From contig CALXAW010000062.1 in NCBI GenBank assembly GCA_944386375.1, forward strand, positions 1 through 7,656: a stretch of 7,656 nt of DNA. The letters are read 5' to 3'. Position 1 is the stretch's first letter. The number at the start of each line of letters is the position of its first letter. This document shows positions 1 to 5,648 of the stretch, piece by piece. Source of the DNA: an uncultured Clostridia bacterium (GTDB taxonomy: Bacteria; Bacillota; Clostridia; TANB77; CAG-508). The translations under genes and the position numbers were made by a program. The notes under the pieces are model-generated. The model saw only the letters and a program-made list of their open reading frames with translations. It did not search any database and had not been told where the DNA came from.

Positions 1-1
1 A

Positions 2-112
2 ACACAATTTGAAACAAAATTATTTACACATATAATGAATAAACTAGAATAGTTACAAAAAGTAGATAATATACATAGTAGAAGAATAATATCAGAGCAT
101 TTACGTGCAAGT
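2..112 (+). pseudogene. alaS: alaS upstream coding remnant with in-frame amber stop (5' end outside window)
   Basis: Read in the same frame as the open frame that follows, this stretch gives TQFETKLFTHIMNKLE, then a TAG stop at 50-52, then LQKVDNIHSRRIISEHLRAS, which runs straight into the next feature. It aligns by eye with the part of the alanyl-tRNA synthetase catalytic domain just before class II motif 3 (family pattern ETDLF..I..KLEEL..., then R.IADH.RA). The stop falls where the family usually has Glu or a similar residue. The loop between the stop and SRRIISEHLRAS is shorter than usual, and D to K (ETKLF) and D to E (SEHLRAS) changes are seen. TAG ends thyA and the HIT gene in this window, so a reassigned amber codon is unlikely. 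A base error in the sequence could also create the stop. Confidence 0.65.
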
Positions 113-994
113 ATGATGATTATTTGTGATGGTGGTAGGCCAAGCAATATAGATAGAGGATATATTTTAAGAAGATTAATACGTAGAATGATAAGACATC
201 TAAATAATTTACAAATTTCTTTGGACGAATTAACAAACTTAATAGATATAAATATAGAAAACTTAAAAGAAATGTATCCAGACTTAGAAACAAATAAAGA
301 TTTAATAAAAGGCGTATTATTAGAAGAAAAAGATAAGTTTGTAAAAACATTAGCACATGGAGAAAGAGAATTTAAAAAAGAAGTAAAAGAATTAGAAGAA
401 AAAGGCGAAAAAGTAATATCTGGTAAAATGATGTTTAGATTATATGACACATATGGTTTCCCACCAGAGGTTACAGAAGATTTAGCAAAAGAACATGGTT
501 TAGAAGTAGATAAAACAGAATTTGAAAAGTTATTTAAAGAACATCAAGAAAAATCAAGGCAAGGAGCAGAACATAAATTTAAAGGTGGATTAGCAGAACA
601 AAATGAACAAACAATAGCATATCACACAGCAACACATTTATTACATAAAGCACTAAAAATTGTATTAGGAGACCATGTAAAACAAAGTGGTTCAAATATT
701 ACAACAGAAAGATTAAGATTTGACTTTACACATCCACAAAAAATGACAAAAGAAGAAATAGAAAAAGTAGAAAACTTGGTAAATGAAGAAATACAAAAAG
801 ATTTACCAGTAACATGCCAAGAAAACAAATATGGAGATAAAGTAAAAGTATATACAATAGGAGACTTTAGCAAAGAAATATGTGGAGGACCTCATGTACA
901 TCATACAGGAGAACTTGGTAGATTTAAAATTAAAAAAGAAGAATCTAGCTCATCTGGAATAAGAAGAATAAAAGCTGTTTTAATAAAAGAATAA
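113..994 (+). CDS. alaS: Alanyl-tRNA synthetase, short form, 3' part (motif 3 through editing domain; probably part of a pseudogene)
   Basis: AlaS charges tRNA-Ala with alanine and clears mischarged Ser or Gly. The open frame (293 residues) begins inside the catalytic domain. DGGRPSN and RGYILRRLIRR (about 7-26) are the motif 3 region, LYDTYGFPPEVTEDLA (110-125) is the conserved post-catalytic motif, and HTATH (171-175) and CGGPH (257-261) supply the zinc ligands of the editing domain. The chain passes directly from KFKGGLAEQ to HTATH, so it lacks the usual barrel subdomain (TPFYAESGGQ motif), and it ends just after SSSSGIRRIKAVL, without the C-Ala domain. I recall this architecture from reduced AlaS proteins of about 600 residues. 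The conserved segment with GAxALFGE before KYGDKVKV also appears to be missing. The ATG at 113 has no Shine-Dalgarno site and is not a natural AlaS start. With the amber at 50-52 this points to a decaying copy; a complete alaS should then exist elsewhere. Confidence 0.8.
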   Translation: MMIICDGGRPSNIDRGYILRRLIRRMIRHLNNLQISLDELTNLIDINIENLKEMYPDLETNKDLIKGVLLEEKDKFVKTLAHGEREFKKEVKELEEKGEKVISGKMMFRLYDTYGFPPEVTEDLAKEHGLEVDKTEFEKLFKEHQEKSRQGAEHKFKGGLAEQNEQTIAYHTATHLLHKALKIVLGDHVKQSGSNITTERLRFDFTHPQKMTKEEIEKVENLVNEEIQKDLPVTCQENKYGDKVKVYTIGDFSKEICGGPHVHHTGELGRFKIKKEESSSSGIRRIKAVLIKE

Positions 995-1055
995 AAATTT
1001 AAGGTTTATAGGCAACCTTTAAAAAACCTAAATATTATACAAAGGAAATATAATT

Positions 1056-1403
1056 ATGGAAGATTGTTTATTTTGTAAAATAGCAAAAGGAGAAATACCA
1101 TCACAAAAAGTATTTGAAAATGACGAAATACTGGCTTTTAAAGACATAAACCCAATAGCACCAATTCATATATTAGTAATTCCTAAAAAACACATAACAT
1201 CTTTAGCACATATACAAAAAGAAGATGAAGAACTAATAGGAAGAATATATGGAGCAATAAATACTATATCAGAAGAACAAGGATTTAAACAAGATGGATA
1301 TAGAGTAATTGTAAATTGCGGAAAAAACGGAGGGCAAGAAGTAATGCATTTACATTTTCACATTATAGGAGGAAAAAAACTAGGAACTAAAATTGCTACA
1401 TAG
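1056..1403 (+). CDS. HIT-family nucleotide hydrolase, HINT branch
   Basis: This 115-residue protein belongs to the histidine triad superfamily, cytosolic enzymes that hydrolyse purine nucleoside phosphoramidates (AMP-lysine or AMP-NH2 type substrates); the physiological substrate in bacteria is poorly defined. The sequence shows CLFC near the N-terminus (C4, C7, the CxxC of many bacterial members), KGEIP (11-15), DINPIAPIHILVIPKKHI (30-47), and the signature HLHFHII at 98-104, in which H100 matches the catalytic middle histidine. The NGGQEVMHLH context and closing IIGGKKL are typical of HINT rather than Fhit or GalT. Length is normal and the chain looks intact. The start has AAAGGA at 1041-1046, nine bases upstream. 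It lies 61 bases after the alaS remnant; I see no clear promoter of its own. The TAG stop at 1401-1403 is a secure use of amber as a stop. Confidence 0.93.
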   Translation: MEDCLFCKIAKGEIPSQKVFENDEILAFKDINPIAPIHILVIPKKHITSLAHIQKEDEELIGRIYGAINTISEEQGFKQDGYRVIVNCGKNGGQEVMHLHFHIIGGKKLGTKIAT

Positions 1404-1404
1404 C

Positions 1405-1433
1405 TTGATTTTTACGCAAAAATATGGTAAAAT
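1405..1433 (+). promoter_or_regulatory. Sigma-A type promoter for the sortase gene
   Basis: TTGATT (1405-1410) and TAAAAT (1428-1433) are separated by exactly 17 bases, giving four of six and five of six matches to the consensus boxes. The -35 box begins two bases after the HIT stop codon. Transcription would begin near 1440, about 24 bases before the preferred sortase start, so the sortase need not depend on read-through from the HIT gene. Confidence 0.65.
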
Positions 1434-1446
1434 TAATATATGGAGA

Positions 1447-1454
1447 AAAGGTGG
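1447..1454 (+). promoter_or_regulatory. Ribosome binding site that decides the sortase start
   Basis: AAAGGTGG lies nine bases ahead of the ATG at 1464. It lies inside the frame opened by the ATG at 1440, so it supports the shorter protein. Confidence 0.6.
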
Positions 1455-1463
1455 TGGTTTACT

Positions 1464-2120
1464 ATGTTTGAAAGTAAATATAGTGGATTTTTAACAGCAC
1501 TATTAATAATAATTATTATAGGAATTGTTGGATTATTAGGATATTTAGGATATTCATATTATCAGGAATACAATATAAATAGAAGTACCTCAGACTTTGT
1601 AGATTCATTTATGGAAGAAGTAGGAGACGGAGAAGAAGGTACAGGAGAAGGCGGAGGAGAATTAAATGCAATAGAAGGAACGCCTGTTACTTCTGCAGAT
1701 GTAACAACATACAAAGGCTTTAATGTTGTAGGTACTATAGAAATACCAGCAACAGACTTAAAATATCCAATACTAGAAAAAGTTACAAAAGCATCAATCG
1801 AAGCTGCTGTAGCAGTATTATATGGACCAGGTCCAAACCAACCAGGTAATACAGTTATTGCAGGGCATAACTACAGAAATGGTTTATTCTTCTCAAATAA
1901 CAAAAATCTAGAAACAGGAGATAAAGTGTATATAACAGATATGTCAGGTAATAAAGTTACATACACAATTTACAATAAATTTGAAGCAGCAGAAAATGAT
2001 ACATCATTCTTCAATAGAGATACACAAGGCGGAAGAGAAGTTACATTATCAACATGTACAGATGACAGTAAGGCAAGAATAATAATAGAAGCAAGAGCAG
2101 ACGAAGATGGAGCAGTATAA
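1464..2120 (+). CDS. Membrane-anchored sortase (class D-like transpeptidase)
   Basis: Sortases cut a C-terminal sorting motif (LPxTG-like) in secreted proteins and join them to the cell wall or into pili, acting on the outer face of the membrane. From the 1464 start the protein has 218 residues: a short cytoplasmic N-terminus, a strongly hydrophobic signal-anchor (about 10-30), an acidic, glycine-rich linker (about 50-66), and a catalytic barrel from about 85. The triad is visible: H135 in NTVIAGHN, C198 in TLSTC, and R205 in DDSKARIII. The TLSTC motif and compact size favour a class D-like enzyme over class A or B, but the class is inferred. I prefer 1464 over the in-frame ATG at 1440 because AAAGGTGG (1447-1454) stands nine bases before 1464, while 1440 has no ribosome site and coincides with the predicted transcription start. 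No sorting-signal substrate is encoded in this window. Confidence 0.88.
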   Translation: MFESKYSGFLTALLIIIIIGIVGLLGYLGYSYYQEYNINRSTSDFVDSFMEEVGDGEEGTGEGGGELNAIEGTPVTSADVTTYKGFNVVGTIEIPATDLKYPILEKVTKASIEAAVAVLYGPGPNQPGNTVIAGHNYRNGLFFSNNKNLETGDKVYITDMSGNKVTYTIYNKFEAAENDTSFFNRDTQGGREVTLSTCTDDSKARIIIEARADEDGAV

Positions 2121-2161
2121 AAAAATATTAAGATGTGCAATATTAAGAAGCACAATAACTT

Positions 2162-2208
2162 GTAGTATAGGAAAAATTGGGTTTTCCTATACTACAATAA
2201 ATTTTTTT
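2162..2208 (+). terminator. Perfect 14-bp hairpin after the sortase gene, probable terminator
   Basis: Positions 2162-2175 (GTAGTATAGGAAAA) are exactly complementary to 2182-2195, with the six-base loop ATTGGG. A run of seven T (2202-2208) follows after the short spacer AATAAA. The T-run is not directly at the stem base, so it is an imperfect intrinsic terminator, but its place 41 bases after the sortase stop suits transcript ending. The same T-run forms the left edge of the palindrome that follows. Confidence 0.6.
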
Positions 2209-2247
2209 ATACACTAGGAAAGTTATACTTTTCTATTGTATAAAAAA
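2203..2247. repeat. Dispersed palindrome, copy 1
   Basis: The 21-base arms are 2203-2223 and 2227-2247, with the loop TAT. The pairing has one G-T wobble (2218/2232) and one C-T mismatch (2214/2236). The outer ends are TTTTTT on the left and AAAAAA on the right, so on either strand the hairpin is followed by A, not T. By eye it differs from the second copy at 6307-6351 at four positions: one in each arm and two in the loop. The shared arm core is TATACA-TAGGAAAGT. Confidence 0.8.
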
Positions 2248-2305
2248 CATCATTATGACATTTTTATATTATTCATAATTATTTCAGAAAAAATTATATT
2301 CACTC

Positions 2306-2334
2306 TTTATTTTTCCAATAATATTGTATATAAT
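2306..2334 (+). promoter_or_regulatory. Probable ligA promoter
   Basis: A perfect -10 box TATAAT stands at 2329-2334 inside an AT-rich stretch. With a 17-base spacer the -35 position is TTTATT (2306-2311), only three of six matches. Transcription would start near 2341, leaving a leader of about 54 bases. Apart from this, positions 2248-2376 show no gene or recognised RNA element. Confidence 0.45.
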
Positions 2335-2379
2335 AAAATAGCAAATAACATTACATATGAGAAAGGTTTGTGACCTGTG

Positions 2380-2385
2380 AAAGGA
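2380..2385 (+). promoter_or_regulatory. Ribosome binding site that decides the ligA start
   Basis: AAAGGA lies nine bases before the ATG at 2395. In-frame alternatives are GTG at 2377 (with GAAAGG about ten bases upstream) and ATG at 2386 (too close to this site). Confidence 0.5.
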
Positions 2386-2394
2386 ATGAAAAAA

Positions 2395-4395
2395 ATGAAA
2401 GAAGAACAAGCTAAAAAAAGAATAGAAGAGTTACACAAACTAACAGAATATCATGCAAAAAAATACTATGACGACGACAACCCAGAAATTTCTGACTTTG
2501 AATATGATATGCTAATGTTAGAACTTAGAAATTTAGAAAAGCAATTTCCAGACTTAGTAACAAAAGATTCATTAACACAAAAAGTAGGAGGAAAAGTAAA
2601 AGAAGGATTTAAAAAAGTAGAACACGAAGTTCCACTTCAAAGTTTGCAAGATGTGTTTGACTTTGAAGAAATAAAAAGCTTTTGTGAAAGAGTAAATAAA
2701 CAAGCACAAGAAAGCCAAATAGAAAAACCTAAATATGTTGTAGAAACAAAAATAGATGGACTTTCAGCTGCACTTGAATATAAAAATGGAAAATTTGTAA
2801 GAGGTGCAACACGAGGAAATGGATTAGTAGGAGAAGATGTTACAGAAAATTTAAAAACAATAAAAACAATTCCGATGCAATTAAAAGAAAATATAAATAT
2901 AACAGTTAGAGGCGAGGTTTTTATATCAAAAAAAGATTTTGAACAAATGAATAAAAAGCGTGAAGAAAATGAAGAAGAACTATTTGCAAATTCTAGAAAT
3001 GCAGCAGCAGGTTCTTTAAGGCAATTAGATAAAAAAATAACAGCACAAAGGCCTTTAGATATTTATATATTTAATGTTCAAAAAATAGAAGGAAAAGAAT
3101 TTAATTCTCACTTTGAAGAACTAGAATATTTAAGTAAACTAGGGTTTAATGTAAATCCGGTAAGAATATTTTGCAAAAATATACAAGAAATATTATCAGC
3201 AATAAATAAAATAGGTGAAGAAAGAGAAAGTTTAACATTTGGAATAGATGGAGCAGTTGTAAAAGTAGATAATTTACAATTAAGAGAAATATTAGGAACA
3301 ACATCTAAAACACCAAAATGGGCAATAGCATATAAATACCCACCAGAAAAAAAAGAAACAAAACTAAAAGATATTATATGTAATGTAGGAAGAACAGGAG
3401 TAATAACACCAATGGCAATATTAGAGCCTGTAAAAGTAGCAGGTTCTACAATATCTAAAACAACATTGCACAACGAAGATTTTATAAAAGATAAAGACTT
3501 AAAAATAGGAGATACTGTAGTTATACAAAAAGCAGGTGATGTAATACCAGAAATAGTAGATGTAATAAAAGAAAAAAGAACAGGAGAAGAAATAGAATTT
3601 TGCATGCCTAAAACTTGCCCAGTATGTGGAGCACCTGCAATAAGAGAGGCTGGAGAAGCAGCTACAAGATGTACTGGAATAGAATGCCCAGCAAAATTAT
3701 TTAGAAATTTAGTACATTTTGTCTCTAGAGAAGCAATGAATATAGATGGGCTTGGAGAAAATATAATTTCACAATTATTAGATAAAGGTTTAATAAGTAA
3801 TATTGCAGATATATATTATTTAAAACTTGAAGATATAGCATCATTAAAGAAAAATGGCACAAAATTTGCACAAAACCTAATAAATAGTATTCAAAATAGC
3901 AAAACAAACGAATTGTATAGATTAATAACAGCATTAGGAATAAGGCATGTAGGTGTAAAAGCCTCTAAAATATTAGCAAAAAAATATAAAGATATAAATA
4001 AACTAGCTAATGCAAGTTTTGAATCTTTAAGCTTAACAGAAGAAATAGGACCAATTGTAGCAAATAGTATAAGAGAATTTTTTATGCAAGAACAAACATT
4101 AGATTTAATAAAAAGACTAGAAAAAGCAGGTGTAAATACAATAGAAAAAGAAGATGACAGCTCAGACAATAGATTTGAAGGAATGACATTTGTACTAACA
4201 GGAACACTAGAACAATATACAAGAACAGAAGCATCAGATATAATAGAAAAGCTAGGAGGTAAAACATCTAGTTCAGTATCTAAAAAAACAACATATTTGC
4301 TAGCAGGAGAAGATGCAGGAAGTAAATTAACTAAAGCCCAAAGTTTAGGTATAACTATTATATCTGAAAATGAATTTAAAGAAATGATAAAATAA
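2395..4395 (+). CDS. ligA: NAD-dependent DNA ligase LigA
   Basis: LigA seals 5'-phosphate/3'-hydroxyl nicks in duplex DNA, using NAD+ to form the enzyme-AMP intermediate, and is essential for Okazaki fragment joining. From 2395 the protein has 666 residues, close to the usual 670. Domains in order are: Ia (about 1-65, with YYDDDNPEISDFEYD), the adenylation domain with catalytic lysine K119 in KIDG, GATRGNG (137-143) and SRNAAAGSLRQ (200-210), the OB fold (about 315-400), a four-cysteine zinc finger (C408, C411, C426, C431), helix-hairpin-helix repeats (about 445-575), and a C-terminal BRCT domain (about 593-666, GMTFVLTGTL and GGKTSSSVSKKTTYL). All key residues are present. The start at 2395 matches the family N-terminus (MKEEQAKKRIEEL); GTG at 2377 would add six residues. 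The unknown 78-residue gene follows 18 bases later and is probably co-transcribed. Confidence 0.98.
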   Translation: MKEEQAKKRIEELHKLTEYHAKKYYDDDNPEISDFEYDMLMLELRNLEKQFPDLVTKDSLTQKVGGKVKEGFKKVEHEVPLQSLQDVFDFEEIKSFCERVNKQAQESQIEKPKYVVETKIDGLSAALEYKNGKFVRGATRGNGLVGEDVTENLKTIKTIPMQLKENINITVRGEVFISKKDFEQMNKKREENEEELFANSRNAAAGSLRQLDKKITAQRPLDIYIFNVQKIEGKEFNSHFEELEYLSKLGFNVNPVRIFCKNIQEILSAINKIGEERESLTFGIDGAVVKVDNLQLREILGTTSKTPKWAIAYKYPPEKKETKLKDIICNVGRTGVITPMAILEPVKVAGSTISKTTLHNEDFIKDKDLKIGDTVVIQKAGDVIPEIVDVIKEKRTGEEIEFCMPKTCPVCGAPAIREAGEAATRCTGIECPAKLFRNLVHFVSREAMNIDGLGENIISQLLDKGLISNIADIYYLKLEDIASLKKNGTKFAQNLINSIQNSKTNELYRLITALGIRHVGVKASKILAKKYKDINKLANASFESLSLTEEIGPIVANSIREFFMQEQTLDLIKRLEKAGVNTIEKEDDSSDNRFEGMTFVLTGTLEQYTRTEASDIIEKLGGKTSSSVSKKTTYLLAGEDAGSKLTKAQSLGITIISENEFKEMIK

Positions 4396-4413
4396 GAATG
4401 GAGCAAAAATTTT

Positions 4414-4650
4414 ATGGAAAATTATACATTTGAAAAAATGTGGGTAGACTTAAATAATGGATATCAAATATATTATACTTATGTGCGAAATAGATATGTA
4501 TTATTTAAAACAGCTAAAAACTGCTATACACAAAAATTAATAACAAATAATCCTAAAAATCCGCAGCCACGAATGTCAGTATTAACATTAAAAAGAGTAA
4601 AAGAAATATTTCCTCATATGGAAGATATAGAATATAAAATGGAAATTTAA
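4414..4650 (+). CDS. Conserved-looking small protein of unknown function
   Basis: I do not recognise the family of this 78-residue protein. It starts 18 bases after ligA, with GGAG at 4400-4403 about ten bases before the ATG, and its base and codon use matches its neighbours, so it is very probably a real, co-transcribed gene. The first half is rich in aromatic residues (GYQIYYTYVRNRYVLFKTA, about 16-34) and looks like beta strands. The second half has a proline- and asparagine-rich turn (NNPKNPQPR, about 45-53) and then a likely helix (LTLKRVKEIFPHMEDIEY). It has no signal peptide, membrane segment or cysteine cluster. The position suggests a cytosolic role and possible expression with the ligase, but no function can be assigned. 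Confidence 0.75.
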   Translation: MENYTFEKMWVDLNNGYQIYYTYVRNRYVLFKTAKNCYTQKLITNNPKNPQPRMSVLTLKRVKEIFPHMEDIEYKMEI

Positions 4651-4652
4651 TG

Positions 4653-4695
4653 TGTTAGGGCATAATTATAACTTTTATAGTTAAATGCACTAACA
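4653..4695 (+). other. Imperfect hairpin just upstream of the folD ribosome site
   Basis: TGTTAG (4653-4658) pairs with CTAACA (4690-4695), GCAT with ATGC inside it, and an inner TAACT/AGTTA stem is possible; bulges and one mismatch separate these blocks. There is no T-run after it, so it is not an intrinsic terminator. It ends at the first base of the AGAAGGAG ribosome site of folD, so it might influence folD translation. That role is only inferred from position. Confidence 0.35.
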
Positions 4696-4708
4696 GAAGG
4701 AGAAAATA

Positions 4709-5557
4709 ATGGGAATAATAATTGATGGAAAAAAATTAGCACAAAAAATACGAACAAATTTAAAAATAGAATGTGAAGAACTAAAGAAAAAAGGAATAAA
4801 TCCAAAACTTGCAGTAATATTAGTAGGAAATGATGGAGCATCTAAAGTATATGTAAAAAATAAGAGTATAGCATGCCAAGAAATAGGAATTGAATATGAA
4901 GAATATTTATTAAATGAAGATATTAATCAAGAAGAATTAATAAATTTAATAGAAAAACTAAATAAACAAAAAGATATACATGGTATATTATTGCAAAGTC
5001 CAATTCCAACACATTTAGATATAAACCAGGCATTTGAAGCAATATCGCCTAAAAAAGATGTAGATGGGTTCAACCCAATAAATGTAGGAAAATTATCATT
5101 AAACCAAGATACATTTGTGTCTTGCACACCATATGGTATAATGAAAATGTTTGAAGAATATAACATAAAACTAGAAGGAAAAAATGTAACAATAATAGGA
5201 AGAAGCAATATTGTAGGAAAACCATTATTACAATGTTGTATAAATAAAAATGCAACTGTAACAATGTGCCATTCAAAAACAAATAATTTAGAACAATACA
5301 CAAAAAATGCAGATATTTTAATTGCTGCAATGGGAAAGGCAAAATTTATAAAAGAAAATATGGTAAAAGATGGAGTAGTTGTAATAGATGTAGGAATAAA
5401 TAGAGGACAAGATGGAAAATTAACAGGAGATGTAGACTTTGAAAATGTAGAAAAAAAAGCAAGTTATATTACACCGGTTCCAGGGGGAGTAGGACCAATG
5501 ACTATAGCTATTCTTATGAATAATGTAATAAAAGCAGCAAAGCAATTTAATATATAA
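4709..5557 (+). CDS. folD: Bifunctional methylene-tetrahydrofolate dehydrogenase / methenyl-tetrahydrofolate cyclohydrolase FolD
   Basis: FolD interconverts 5,10-methylene-THF, 5,10-methenyl-THF and 10-formyl-THF in the cytosol, feeding dTMP, purine and formyl-Met-tRNA synthesis. The 282 residues match the usual length. The catalytic pair appears in SKVYVKNK (Y48 and K52, the YxxxK motif). LLQSPIP (94-100) replaces the common QLPLP form, DVDGF is at 117-121, the NAD(P)-binding signature GRSNIVGKP is at 164-172, and PVPGGVGPMT is at 256-265. AAGGAG at 4697-4702, six bases before the ATG, fixes the start. The gene follows the small unknown protein by 58 bases and precedes dprA by 91 bases. Its products link it to thyA and folA further downstream, although a hairpin and dprA stand between. 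No sign of damage. Confidence 0.97.
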   Translation: MGIIIDGKKLAQKIRTNLKIECEELKKKGINPKLAVILVGNDGASKVYVKNKSIACQEIGIEYEEYLLNEDINQEELINLIEKLNKQKDIHGILLQSPIPTHLDINQAFEAISPKKDVDGFNPINVGKLSLNQDTFVSCTPYGIMKMFEEYNIKLEGKNVTIIGRSNIVGKPLLQCCINKNATVTMCHSKTNNLEQYTKNADILIAAMGKAKFIKENMVKDGVVVIDVGINRGQDGKLTGDVDFENVEKKASYITPVPGGVGPMTIAILMNNVIKAAKQFNI

Positions 5558-5580
5558 AAGTTAAAATTTAGATAAAACAT

Positions 5581-5630
5581 AGGGACAAATTAAGTTATTC
5601 AAAATAAAAGAATAGCTTAGTTTGTCTTTT
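5581..5630 (+). terminator. Long hairpin between folD and dprA, possible terminator or attenuator
   Basis: Positions 5584-5600 (GACAAATTAAGTTATTC) pair with 5610-5626 (GAATAGCTTAGTTTGTC) over 17 bases with two G-T wobbles, across a nine-base A-rich loop. Further G-T and A-T pairs can extend the base. TTTT (5627-5630) follows, a short T-run, and the dprA ribosome site begins only nine bases later. It could end folD transcripts or modulate entry into dprA. The outer GACAAA/TTTGTC bases recur in the repeat at 6393-6479. Confidence 0.5.
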
Positions 5631-5638
5631 GTTATGTT

Positions 5639-5644
5639 AGGAGG
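5639..5644 (+). promoter_or_regulatory. Ribosome binding site that decides the dprA start
   Basis: A full AGGAGG stands four bases before the ATG at 5649, slightly closer than usual. In-frame upstream starts TTG 5622 and ATG 5634 lie in or right beside the hairpin and have no such site. Confidence 0.65.
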
Positions 5645-5648
5645 CAAA

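Noticed and set aside
50..52. Amber codon recoded as an amino acid (pyrrolysine or reassigned TAG)
   Set aside because: TAG is the natural stop of the HIT gene and thyA in the same window, and other lesions in the alaS frame favour simple decay.
1001..1029. Small hairpin after the alaS remnant (AAGGTT / AACCTT)
   Set aside because: The stem is only six bases and is followed by A, not T. It does not qualify as a terminator and could arise by chance.
2121..2376. Hidden small gene or riboswitch between sortase and ligA
   Set aside because: Only very short frames exist. The gap is accounted for by two hairpins and a promoter-like -10 box, and no known riboswitch motif is seen.
3108..3605. Long open frames on the minus strand inside ligA, folD and thyA
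   Set aside because: They are antisense shadows of strongly supported genes. Their products are low-complexity, leucine- or serine-rich chains with no family resemblance.
5622..5648. Longer DprA beginning at TTG 5622 or ATG 5634
   Set aside because: These starts lie in or beside the hairpin and lack a ribosome site, while AGGAGG precedes the ATG at 5649.
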